Source: Elgaria multicarinata webbii (taxonomy: Eukaryota; Chordata; Lepidosauria; Squamata; Anguidae). Taken from it: DNA of 64,000 nucleotides. The DNA lies in assembly GCF_023053635.1 (NCBI RefSeq), contig NC_086192.1, positions 14,546,001 to 14,610,000 of the forward strand, in the 5' to 3' direction. The translations under genes and the position numbers were made by a program. Below are positions 22,156-33,021 of this stretch, in pieces. The notes beneath the pieces were generated by a model that saw nothing but the letters and a program-made list of their open reading frames with translations, was not told the DNA's origin and made no database searches. How positions within the stretch are numbered: position 1 is the stretch's first letter; each line of letters begins with the position of its first letter.

Positions 22156-23079
22156 ACCAAGATAGAGCCATCAGTGTGCACGCTGTTTGACCAAGGGACA
22201 AGAGGCCAAGCCCCTGCCCCAGGGAGCTTACAATCTGAACTCCCAACACAGAGGAAACCAGAGAAGAAGGGGAGGCCGGGGTGAAGTGAAAAGGAACGTG
22301 TCTGATTGTTTCAGTTACGTGTGCTTAGGCTTCTTACAGACTCAGATACAGCAGGGCATGGGAACCGAGGGGGCTGGGCAATAAACTTCGTGGAAAAGGT
22401 GGGTTTTGAAGATGGCTATGGAGAGGGGGCACTCTGGAAGGCAGTGCCAAGAAATACGGGGCGGTACGGGAGAAATACTGAGCCATAGGAGTCTTCTGGG
22501 GGGGCGGAAGGAGAGGCTGCCTTTGAACAGCGGGGGCTGGTGCAGCAGCTACAGACCGCAGGCAGGAATTCATCTGCGTAAGGGCAGAGACAGATAAGGG
22601 GACTAGGCCACGAGGGCTTTGAAGGCCAGAAAAGCACCTTATGATGCTGGATCCAGGAGCAGATAAGAAACCGGTGCAGGGACTTAAGGAGAGACGTCGC
22701 ACGATTACTGCTCCTTTTGCTTTGCCCATTGACCACAAGACAGCACCGAGCACCGAGCGGTGGCTACAGACCAGCTCGACGGTTTTAAAACCAGAAAATG
22801 TGAGAGATCTCTACAGCACAATGTATCCCAAGGCGGTGAACCCTGAACATGAGGTTTTGCCGGTGCCGGGAGAATAAAGCCATTTCACAAGTTATCTCAA
22901 ATGTTACGGCGCACCGCGGCTTTTTGAAAGGTAGCCCAACGCTCATAGCTCCTCAAAACATTTTTTTTTTAAAACACAGAGAGTGTCAGCAGGAAACTAA
23001 ACAGAGAGCGAGGAAGATCCTCAGCCTGGTTAACGCCACCGTAACAGAAGCGAGACTTTACAGGATCTCGGAGATTTAT

Positions 23080-23190
23080 TTATTTATTAATAACATTTAT
23101 ATCCCGCCCTATATCACTAAGATCTCAGGGCGGCGTACAGATAAAAACATACAGTATAAAACAGTAAATATACACAGCTAAAAACAAATT
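23080..23190 (-). repeat. LINE 3' tail (antisense)
   Basis: (TTTA)n then acatttatatcccgccctat and tctcagggcggcgtacagat. Typical reptile LINE tail in reverse. Confidence 0.65.
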
Positions 23191-23219
23191 ATCTGCTAGA
23201 ACCTGGAGAGTGCATAGAT

Positions 23220-23342
23220 GACCTTACCCTCCAGATGTTTTCGACTACAACCCCCAGCATTCCAGACCATTGCCCATGCTGTCTGGGGCTGATGGGAGCT
23301 GAAGTCCCAAACATCTGAGGGCCACCAAGTTGGGGGATGCTG
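23220..23342. repeat. hAT-type palindromic MITE, diverged copy
   Basis: ttcgactacaacccccagca mirrored by tgatgggagctgaagtccca, ending ccaccaagttgggggatgct. Confidence 0.6.
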
Positions 23343-23894
23343 AAGTTAACCAACACAGATACTCCTCTAAGCTCCTATTTGTACTTAAACATATCCAACC
23401 AAGGACAGTGCAATATGAGTGTATGTTTCCAGCCCTTGAGTACTCACAAAGGCCTGGCTCACTGCTGACACTCTTTTAAGAGACACCTACTTCCTGATAC
23501 CAGGGCACATTGATCTACTTTCACTCTGAAGAAGTAAAACCTTATTCCCCAATTTGCTGTCGAAACAGAAGCAGGGAGCGGCATTTCCTTCAGACGTTAA
23601 TTGCTACAGCTGCTAAACAAGCCTCTTTACTCGGAAGTAAGTGCCGCCGGGATCAGTGGGACGTGCCCCTGAGCAAGCGCGCTTCTGAACCGCGAGCCTT
23701 GACACACGCAAACAGCAAACCTGGGACATTTTAAATCACCCAAAGGCGGCAAGACAAGGCAAACCTGCAACTTGAGGCTCATTCTTACACACAGCAAATT
23801 TTATTTCAGCACTGTACAGTCAAGTACCTGACTATACCCACTGCCCAGTAAGAAAATGGAGTTGGCAGGCTGTGGTTGGGTGGTTGTTGTTATT

Positions 23895-24400
23895 ATTTAT
23901 TTAATTATTTATTTATTTGTATCCCGCCTTTTGCCCAATACTGGGCCTCAAGGCGGCCTTACAAAATTGAAAAAAACCTACATTTTAAACCTAGTAAAAG
24001 AAATGTACCAAAAAAATTACAATATTAAACCATTAAACGTTTAAAACACAGGACAATTTTACAAGACCTTAAAATAGATGGAGGGCCAGACTATTCTCCA
24101 AAGGCCTGTAGGAACAAAGAAGGTTTTGCCTGCTTCCGAAAGCCCATCAAGGAGGGAGCCAGGGAAGAGAGTTCCAGAGCACCGGAGCAGCCACCGAGAA
24201 GGCCCTGTCCCGTGTTCCCACCAAGCACGCCCGTGAAGATGGCGGGACTGAAGGAAGGGCCTCTCCAGAAGATCTCAAAGCACGGGCAGGTTCATAAGGG
24301 AGAATACGTGCTTTCAAATAACCTGGACCTGAGCCATATAAGGCTTTATAGGTCATAACCAGCACTTTGAATTGTGCCCGGAAACAGACTGGAGCTGTTT
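23895..24400 (-). repeat. L2-like LINE 3' fragment (antisense)
   Basis: The minus-strand frame reads MTYKALYGSGPGYLKARILP and TRDRAFSVAAPVLWNSLP. The tail is at 23895-23975. Same subfamily as 5203-5725. Confidence 0.8.
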
Positions 24401-24934
24401 TAGTTTATTTTAGTTTGTATTTTGTTTGCACCAAGGGACAAAACCTCCCCGTTCCTGGCCAAGTGCTCTTTGAATCGCTTTCCCCAGCCGGCCAGAGAAC
24501 CTCTTCGCACTTCAATCTCTCCCCACCCCCACCTCCCTCTCAGCCCCCTTTCAAAGCAACCTCTGCACCCCGTTCTTCACACAGACCCCCCTTTTGCCAG
24601 CCCCATAGATGCAACGCCTCCTCCTCCGTAGCTCAAAACTGCAAGGGCCAGCTTCTCCCCACCAAGGCAGGTACTCTTCTCTCGCCCCTCCCTGTCCAAA
24701 TAAATCCCTGACGCCAACAGCACCACCCTCCCCAGGCCACTGACCATCTCCTCATCCTGCCCTCCAACACCAAGACCAACAAACTCTGCTCTGGGACGGT
24801 GAAAACTCCCTAATCCCTTCTTAGCGACACACACTTCCTCCTCACCCGCCACCCCAAAATTGGCGGGGTGGGGGTGGGCTCTCACAAAACAGAAGACACT
24901 CCCAGCCCCACTCCTGCTTTGCCCAACATGGTTT

Positions 24935-25040
24935 TATTATTTTATTTTATTTTGTAGTTTTTTCCCCCTGTGTGTGAATTGTGGTGAATCATCCAAAGAG
25001 CTTCAGCTATTGGGCGGTTTAGAAGTGAAATAAACAATGA
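24935..25040 (+). repeat. L2-like LINE 3' tail fragment
   Basis: Ends with aagagcttcagctattgggc followed by an A-rich stretch. Confidence 0.55.
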
Positions 25041-25054
25041 GAGTCACGTGCCTT

Positions 25055-25240
25055 TCCTGCCTTTCCTCCCAGGAGCTCAAGGCGCCCCCCCCCCCAGCCC
25101 TCTCCCCGTTATCCTCACAACAACCCTGAGAGGTAGGTCAGGCTGAGAGATAGCCCCAAGGCTTCGTGGCTCTGGAGAGCAACAGCAGCCCCAGCCTCCC
25201 TGGTCCCAATTAGCCCGGCACTAACCACTACGCCACATGT
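25055..25240 (-). repeat. tRNA-derived SINE (antisense)
   Basis: Contains cacaacaaccctgagaggta and, at the far end, ccggcactaaccactacgcc, the reversed tRNA-like head. Confidence 0.6.
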
Positions 25241-25479
25241 CTTACCTCGACCCACATCCATACGCCTCCTATTGACACCTCCCCACCCACAGCTCCCCCT
25301 CAAAGCGACAGCTGGAGCCCCCCCCCCACATACACAGAGCCACTGCCCCAGCCCTAGAGACTCTAGACTTTCTGCCCACCACCCGAACCCGGATCTCTGA
25401 AGAACAACACCCAGGAGAAGAACGGAACGACCTGAGCACAACAGCAACAACAAGGAAGATTATGATAATCCCTCAGTCC

Positions 25480-26350
25480 AGGGAGACCTCCTCTGCCCCC
25501 CCACCACCTCAGGGGTCCCCTTCCCTCTCCTCCCACAGAAGCAGCGCTTCCCCTCCCACCACACAGAGCTCCCCTCCCTCAAGTCCACCACAGGTGTCCC
25601 CTCCCCCTTTCCCTCCCCCACATCAGGGGTTGAGCCCTCCCCTTCCTCCTCCTCTCTCCCCCCAACCCACATCAGGGGTCCCCTCCCCCACACTTCCATC
25701 CGTCCCCTCCCCCAATTCAGAGGAGCCCTCCCCTCCCCTCCATCAGGCAGCCCCTCCCTACCACAGGTGTCCCCTCCCCTCCTCCTTTCCCAACCCCACA
25801 TCAGGGGTCCTGTGTCCACCTCCACCACAGGGGAGCCCTCCCCTTCCTCCTTCTCCTCCCCCACTTCCTTCCTTCCCCCCACCCACATCAGGGGTCCCCT
25901 CCCCCCCACTTCCATCCCTCCCTTCCTGACCCCTCCCCTCCCTACCACAGGTGTCCCCTCCCTTCCTCCTTTCCCTCCCCCACATCAGGGAGCCCTCCCT
26001 TTTCTCCCCCTCCCCACTCCCATCCCTCCCCCCACCCACATCAGGGATCCCCTCCCCCCCCCAGTTCCATCCCTCCCCTCCCTCAGGCGACCCCTCCCTA
26101 CCCCAGGTGTCCCCTCCCCCCACATCAGGGGTCCTGTGTCCACTTCCACCACAAGGGAGCCCTCCCCTTCCTCCCCCTCCCCCAATTCAGGGCCCCCCTC
26201 CCTACCACAGGTGTCCCCTCCCCAACCTCCTCTTCGCTCCCCCCCCGGGGCCCCTGGACCCCCCACTCCCCTAATTGTGCCCCTCCCCTGACATACACCC
26301 CCCTCAGCCCAGCCCAGCCCAGCCCCTCCACTGCCCCCCCCCCCCGCGGT
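25480..26350. repeat. C-rich minisatellite beside the RFFL CpG island
   Basis: About 870 bp of imperfect repeats built from cacatcaggggtcccctccc and ccacaggtgtcccctccc. The plus strand is nearly pure pyrimidine, so the RFFL-sense strand carries dense G-runs. It generates long false open frames on both strands. Confidence 0.8.
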
Positions 26351-26358
26351 GCCCTTAC

Positions 26359-26560
26359 TCCTCGCCGCCGAAGAAGGTGCCCCTCGCCGCGGCCTCCGCC
26401 CCGCCGCCGCCGCCCGCACTTCCTCCGCCGCCGAAGGCCGGGCTCCAACTGACTGAGCCAGATGGGGACGTGGGCGGGGCCCGGGCCAGGCTCCGCCCCC
26501 TCGGCCGGCCTCCTGCCCGCGCGCCCGCCCGCCTGGCCGCGGCCGTCGCTGCCATGGCAA
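26359..26560 (-). promoter_or_regulatory. RFFL: CpG island with probable RFFL noncoding first exon
   Basis: A very CpG-dense stretch (about 26.34-26.68 kb) lies upstream of RFFL on its strand. A good donor (gagga then GTAAGGG) ends a candidate exon at 26359. An upstream UTR exon is required because RFFL coding exon 1 begins five bases after a splice acceptor. The transcription start is not visible and the right boundary is nominal. RAD51D ends about 1.7 kb further upstream. Confidence 0.5.
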
Positions 26561-26799
26561 CGGAGGCCAGGGCGACAGAGCGCCGCGCATCGGCGGTGGG
26601 GATCGTCGCCTCTTCCCCTCTATGGTTGCGCTCCTTCAGTGACGCGCGCCATAGAGAGCGCGAGGCAGAGGGCTAGAGAGGCCTCGCAGGAAAGAACAGC
26701 CCAGGCGTCGCGAGTTCGAATCCCCCCACCCCCTATGAGGGGAGAAGGGGGAATAAATAGAATCATGATTCTCCTCTTCCAGCCCTCATAAAAATACGT

Positions 26800-27010
26800 C
26801 ACTTTTTAAATTCAGCATTTCCCTCCTCTTTTCATAATATTATGGGGGGGGGGGTTAAGCATGAACATCCTTAATATAAATTGTGTTTTTGAATTCAGCA
26901 TTCCACCACCACCACCCTTTTTCATATTTTATTGTGGCTTTTCAAGGCTGTAAACATCACCCATAAAAAGTTTGTATTTGAATTCAGTATTTTTCCTCTT
27001 TTAATAAAAA
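26800..27010 (+). repeat. Diverged ~81-bp tandem repeat, 2-3 copies
   Basis: aattcagcattt, aattcagcattcc and aattcagtattttt recur at about 26811, 26890 and 26973, with similar downstream sequence. The copies have diverged. Confidence 0.45.
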
Positions 27011-27305
27011 AAAATTTTTTTAGTGCGTAAACGTTTTTTTCCTCTTCCCGCCCCATCCCTTTTTCCTTGCGTGCTGTGTCTTTTTAGATTGTAAGCCTCC
27101 AGGGCAGGGACTTATCTTTGAGCGTCTCTACATCAAGGAAAAAAACCCACACCCTTACCATGTTTTCTTCTTCTGGGGTCTTTCTGTATTGACTAAAGCT
27201 CATTTAGATGGCGACCAGTTTTAGTCTCTTGTGAACTTCCTCAGGTGTATATATAAGAAATTGTCTCATTTCAAGTCAGACCAGGAGTTCATCTTAGTCT
27301 TGTCT

Positions 27306-27388
27306 ACACCCGGGGTGGGGAACCAATGTGGACGGACTCCAACCCCCATCACCCCTGACTCGCTGCCTGAGGCTGATGGGAGTTGGAA
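27306..27388. repeat. hAT-type palindromic MITE, diverged copy
   Basis: ggactccaacccccatcacc is mirrored by ctgatgggagttggaatcc. Confidence 0.5.
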
Positions 27389-27399
27389 TCCAGCCTATA

Positions 27400-28356
27400 A
27401 AGGGCTATAATTCCCTACGCCTCCAAATGTCCACGAAAGCAGACTCAGGAATTGAAGCTTTCCGACAGCTCTCTGTACATGGCGCTGTAACGAAGTGCTG
27501 TCGCATGGAGCAGCAGCGTGCAGGGTTCCAGCCACGCTGTTCTATTCCTTCTGCGCCCATTTTTCTGTCGTCCCCTCCCGGTAACAGCCAAATGTAGCCT
27601 TGCCGGGCGGTTTTGGGAGGGGGGGGTCTTCTGCAAAACCTGAGGTCCCCCAACTTCGCCAACGCTTCCTTCTTGTCCGTGGGTGGGTCCGTTTTGGCTA
27701 CGTGGCGCCTGGCATTCGGAGAACTGAGATCATCCTTAGTACAGGGCAAGGATGAGCAGTCTCAGATGCTCTCCACACGGGCGGCGCAAGCCCAGGGGAG
27801 CCCCATCCGGTAGCAGAACAGGGACAAAGACCCCCATCAATGTCGCTGGGGGTGGGCGGAAGCTTTACCCCTCCCTCAGCAACGCCGAAGCTGCAAGGAT
27901 CGGGAGGGCATTGGGGAGAGAGCGACAAGATTTTAGCTTCCTTCTCCCCCAGTGACCGCCTCCCCTTGTGCCTTGCTTGAATCTTCTGCATTTGGCACGG
28001 CTATTCGACCCGGGACAGTCGGCGTTTTTTGATCGTAACAAAATTAGGAAGAAGAATGCAGGGGCTCCTTTGGTTTCTCATTCCCTGGATCAACAACATT
28101 AATTTAAAAAAAGGAGAAATCGCTTCAGCCTATTGACAAAATGATGCATGTATCCTAAATCTGCACAGAGCGCCGTCAGCTAATTCAGTTGTCCCCCGTA
28201 GCTCCTTGGATAATCGGGAACGTGAGTCCATGTGGAAACGGTCCTAGTTTTCCCTTCTCTTGAAAATCCAACCGCTCTCTTTCTCCTCTGGGATCTGCAG
28301 CTTGGAGAAGAGCTAGCCGCTACTGAACGGGCAACTCAGCTCATAAGCGTTTTCCA
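27400..28356. other. RAD51D 3' side to RFFL promoter, no recognised gene
   Basis: Single-copy-looking sequence that probably holds the RAD51D 3' UTR. I found no perfect AATAAA on the minus strand close to the stop, so the 3' end is undefined. Confidence 0.4.
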
Positions 28357-28440
28357 TTACGTTCCTTCTCCAGACGTCGTCGGACTGCCTTCCGTGAGTT
28401 CCCCGTTCCCCAGTTCCAGCTCCACCTGAATCCCAACAGG
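28357..28440 (-). CDS. RAD51D: RAD51D coding exon 10 and stop (residues 302-328)
   Basis: After acceptor tttcacag the frame reads [20 protein letters not shown] then TTSGEGT and TAA at 28359-28357. This aligns weakly with human PTGFQEMVDIGTWG... in order and gives exactly 328 aa. The exon is separated from exon 9 by 2.5 kb that hold a minisatellite, a SINE and LINE tails. Low conservation of this tail is also expected in the family, so confidence is slightly reduced. Confidence 0.82.
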   Translation of the reverse strand, partial: PVGIQVELELGNGELTEGSPTTSGEGT

Positions 28441-31400
28441 CTGTGAAAGACAAGAATAGAAAGGTATTATTGCACGAAGAGCTCAGAAGTCGACAAAAAA
28501 GCCCCCAGGGGCAGGAATAACAGGGTGCGGAAGAGGAGGACCAGAAAGGAAGAGACAGCTCAGGCGCTGGGTAAACGGTGGAAGCCTTTAATGCCACTCT
28601 GCGTGAACTGGAGTAAAAACTCTTCCTCTAGGAGCTTGAGAGAAAAACACAAACGTTTCAGATGTAAAAAAGAAAATCTATTTGCTCTCGATTTATTTAT
28701 TTATTACATTTCTATACCGCCCAATAGCCAGAGCTCTCTGGGCGGTTCACAAGGTATGTAGAAAATCTTACAACACCAAAGGAGCAAAGTTTCCTTGCTC
28801 TTTGCATTTATAAAGAATCGCTGCAAATCAAAGGTTTAGAGAAGTTTCAAAATATTGTTATTATCACTATTACTACTGCTATTAGTACTACAACAATTTA
28901 TTAGAGTTCTTAGAGTGCAATCCCATGCATGTTTAGAGAGAAAACAATCCTACAACCCTGTGCATATTTAGAGAAACAGTCCTACAACCCTATGCATGTT
29001 TAGAGAGAAACAGTCCTACAACCCTATGCATGTTTAGAGAGAAACAGTCCTACAACCCTATGCATGTTGAGAGAAACAGTCCTACAACCCTATGCATGTT
29101 GAGAGAAACAGTCCTATAACCCTATGCATGTTGAGAGAAAAAAGCAATCCTACAACCCTATGCATGTTGAGAGAGAAAAGCAGTCCTAAAATCCTTTGCA
29201 TGTTGAGAAACAGTCCTACAACCCTATGCATGTTGAGAGAGAAACAGTCCTACAACCCTATGCATGTTTAGAAACAGTCCTACAACTCTATGCATGTTGA
29301 GAGAGAAAAGCAGTCCTAAAATCCTTTGCATGTTGAGAGAGAAACAGTCCTACAACCCTATGCATGTTGAGAGAGAAACAGTCCTACAACCCTATGCATG
29401 TTTAGAAACAGTCCTACAACTCTATGCATGTTTAGAGAAAGAAAAACAGTCCTAAAATCCTCTGCATGTTTAGAGAGAAACAGTCCTACAACCCTATGTA
29501 TGTTTAGAGAAAAACAGTCCTAAAATCCTCTGCATGTTTAGTCAAAGACATACAGATGGTATTTCCCCACTCGGTAGGAGTAAGGGGTAGGTGGCTGCAG
29601 TGTCACTGTAGCAGTGAATCCGTTCCTGGTTTTAGTCAGCACCCTAAAGGAGATCTCTAATGTTCTGCACTTTGGGCAGCTCCTTTAGAGCGCTGGCTGA
29701 AACCCGGAGCGGATTCACCGCACCTTGGACAGATCCTTTAGAGTTCTGTCTGGTTCTGACTGACATTGGAGCCACCAGCGTCCACTAGATGGTAGTACAG
29801 TGTAGCAGTTAGAGTGTTGGACTGGGACTCAGGAGATCTGGATTCTACCTTCCACTCAGCCATGAATCTAACCTTGGGCTGGTTACTCTCCCCTGACCTA
29901 GCCCACCCAACTGGGTTGTTGTGCGGATAAAATGTGAAGAAAAGGAATGAAAACATTCACCAACCCAAATTCCTTGGAGGAAGAGTGGGATCAAATATAA
30001 ATAAACTCTCTAAGTGTATTATTTGCCACTGGGGCACCTATGGAGTTCCGTATGTTATTGGACTCCAGATTCCATTTTCTCTGACTCTACGCATGTTTAG
30101 TAGCTGATAGGACCTACTCTGTGTGTGTAACAAGGGAGAGGGCCTTTTCGGTGGTGGCTCCCCGACTGTGGAACGATCTCCCCGATGAGGCTCGCCTGGC
30201 ACCAACACGGTTACCTTTCAGGCGCCAGGTCAAGACTTTCCTCTTCTCCCAGGCATTTAGCAACGCTAAGTTTGTTTTTTAACGGACCCCAAAACTGTTG
30301 TTTTTAAATGGATATTGTTGTCTTTATATTGTTGTTTTTATGTTTCTGATGGTTTTAAAATTTTGTATACTTTTTAATGTTCACTGTTTTTAACTATAAA
30401 TAAATTTTAACTTGGTGTTTTATATCTGTAATTTTGCATTGCTGCTGTTTTTATCTGGATGAGCTTTTATATTGTATTTTATATTATGGTTTTAGACTGT
30501 TTGGTTTATACTTTGAATGTTTTTAATTTTTGTGAACCGCCCAGAGAGCTCCGGCTATTAGGCGGTATAGAAATGTAATAAATAAATAAATAATAACTTT
30601 CGAAAACCACCCAGAGAGCTTCGGCTATGGGGCAGTATATCAATATAATAAATAAATAAATAAAACACGTGCAATATATATATATATATGCGCACACACA
30701 CACACAGAGTTTTCTTTTTTAAAGAATATACTTTTTTAAAAAAATGTCTGCTAAGTATTTTTTTTATTTTTAATTCATCCTGCTCCACTGTTAATTTGTT
30801 AGTGGATTCTGTGCTTTAATTTTCTATCTTTTCATTTTCTATTTTATTCTGCATCAGCTCCACCTCAAATTACGCCCTGAGCCCGGCCAGGAAGAGAATG
30901 TGGCCATCGGCAAAATCCCCAATCCGGATCCGAAACTTTAGGAGCGCTTTGCCTGGTAGGACCGTCGCGCTTTCTCACCTGCCGAGGACTTTTCATCAAG
31001 GATGCAATCCGACAGAAGCTGGCCTTCCCAGAAGATTCCTTGCTGTCCTGCAACAGCACTCGTGTACTGGGGACAAAACTCCAGGAGCGTCCCAGCGCCG
31101 GTTTAAGGTGGCCGTTGCTGGCGTCTCTGGTCACGTGGTTTGTCAGCTAAAAAGGAGCAACTGTTTAATTGTTATTGTTTAACAATTAATATTGTTATGG
31201 ATTAATTGTTTTAAATACTTCTATATCTCCAGTCAGGTACAACACATCCAGGCAGTGACCAACAATAAAACTACCATATAAATATACGTTATCGCAGATA
31301 CGACACCCAACTACACTGCCTTATCAACCATCTCAAAATTAAAAATACAGAATGGGCTGGAGTCATAACTCAGTCAAGCTCAAGGTGAACAAAATAAATG

Positions 31401-32976
31401 TTTTCAACCTGCTTATGTTTAGCCAGGGATAACAATCCAACCTGCCCCACCAATCAGAGGAGATGAACCTAAGCAGGAAGTCACTCTTAGGGTGCGTGTG
31501 TATAGACAGAAAAGAAGTCCTACAATCCTATGCATGTTTAGAGAGAAAACGCCCTACAATCCTATGCATGTGACCTCGGAGCAGGAGTGAGAAATTCCCA
31601 CCCCCTGCCCTGGGGTCGCCTCCAGAGGAGAAAAACGGGCAGGTTTTGCTTCTTTGCAAGCTAAGTGTATCCGTTTCAGCCACCTGTAGCTCCGTTTTTT
31701 TGATGCCACAAACACTGGCAGCGTGGAAGTGAGCATCCAAACCAGGGGACGCCAAGGTATGCATATAGCTCCCCACCCTGGTGTACCAGGATCAGACCCT
31801 CCCCCCTCGGCTTTCTCTTCCTGCTGGGCAGCAAAAGTAAAAGATGCCCGGTGGCTGCTCTCAGTGCTTACCACGACGGCCATCCCAAACTCCTTGGCCA
31901 TGGTTTTCAGCTCCCAAGCTAAATGCATCATCAGGGCCATGCCTGTGGAGAGAGAAACAGAGAGAGAGAGAGAAAATGCCGTGGAAGGGATCTCCATCGT
32001 CAAGTAATCCGTCCCTTTTGGGGTTTGCCAGACGATCAGGGGTCTGGAAACAAAGCCCTACAAGGAGAGACTGAAAGAACTGGGCATGTTTAGCCTGGAG
32101 AAGAGACGATGGAGGGGAGACATGAGAGCACTCTTTAAGGACTTAAAAGGTTGTCACACAGGAGGGCCAGGATCTCTTCTCGATCCTCCCAGAGGGCAGG
32201 ACACGGAATAATGGGCTCAAGTTACAGGAAGCCAGATTCCAGCTGGACATCAGGAAAAACATCCTGACTGTTAGAGCAGTATGACAATGGAACCCATGCC
32301 CTAGGGAAGTGGTGGGCTCTCCCACACCAGAGGCCTTCAAGAGACAGCTGGACAACCACCTGTCAGAGATGCTTTAAGGGGGATTCCTGCCTTGAGCAGG
32401 GGGTTGGACTCGATGGCCTTGTGGGCCCCTTCCAACTCTACTGTTCTAGGATGCTAGGCTGCTTCTCTACAAAGCAATATTTGCAGCGATGCGATCTAGC
32501 CATACGTGCTCCCTGCCAATTACCATCAGGCTGGCGGCTTCCCAACAGAGGACAGATGACGGCGGAGATGGAGTCGACCACCAGAACTTTCACCGGCCGA
32601 GAGACACTCGCGATCTGAGGACGAAACAGAACAAGAAGTCAGTGGAGGGGTGGGGAGAGGGAATTAAAGAGACCACTCAAGAATGGAGTGTAAAATAGTG
32701 AGGTATTCGGGACACAAGGGACCCCAAACGCACACGTTGGGGACGTCGTGCAGTTTGTAACTACGGGTTCGTATCTTCGGTACCCTCCCCGTGTGATAAA
32801 AACTGGAATTCTACGCCGAGAACATCCTACGAGGATCAAGGACGGCTGAATCAGTTGGGAGTTTGGCCGTCTTGATTACAGGAAACCAGTGGTGCAGTGA
32901 ATCCGCTCCGGGTTTCAATCAGAACCAGTTGGAGCTCTAAAGGAGTTATTCAAGGTGCATAATAATGATGATGATG

Positions 32977-33021
<45 letters not shown>

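Noticed and set aside
25460-26590. Long proline/serine and glycine-rich open frames on both strands
   Set aside because: Product of the C-rich minisatellite and CpG island; period and composition explain them fully.
26690-26730. tRNA-like B-box (gagttcgaatcccccc) near the CpG island
   Set aside because: No matching A-box at the right spacing and no cloverleaf could be drawn by eye.
29264-29455. Open frame with repeated CMLREK-type peptides
   Set aside because: Translation of the minisatellite, not a gene.
28915-29550. Regular ~33-bp repeats resembling a CRISPR array
   Set aside because: Units are directly tandem without unique spacers, vary in length, and lie in an intron of a vertebrate gene.
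31554-32003. Extended 149-residue RAD51D frame around exon 8
   Set aside because: Only 31872-31942 matches RAD51D; the rest is intron read-through across clear splice sites.
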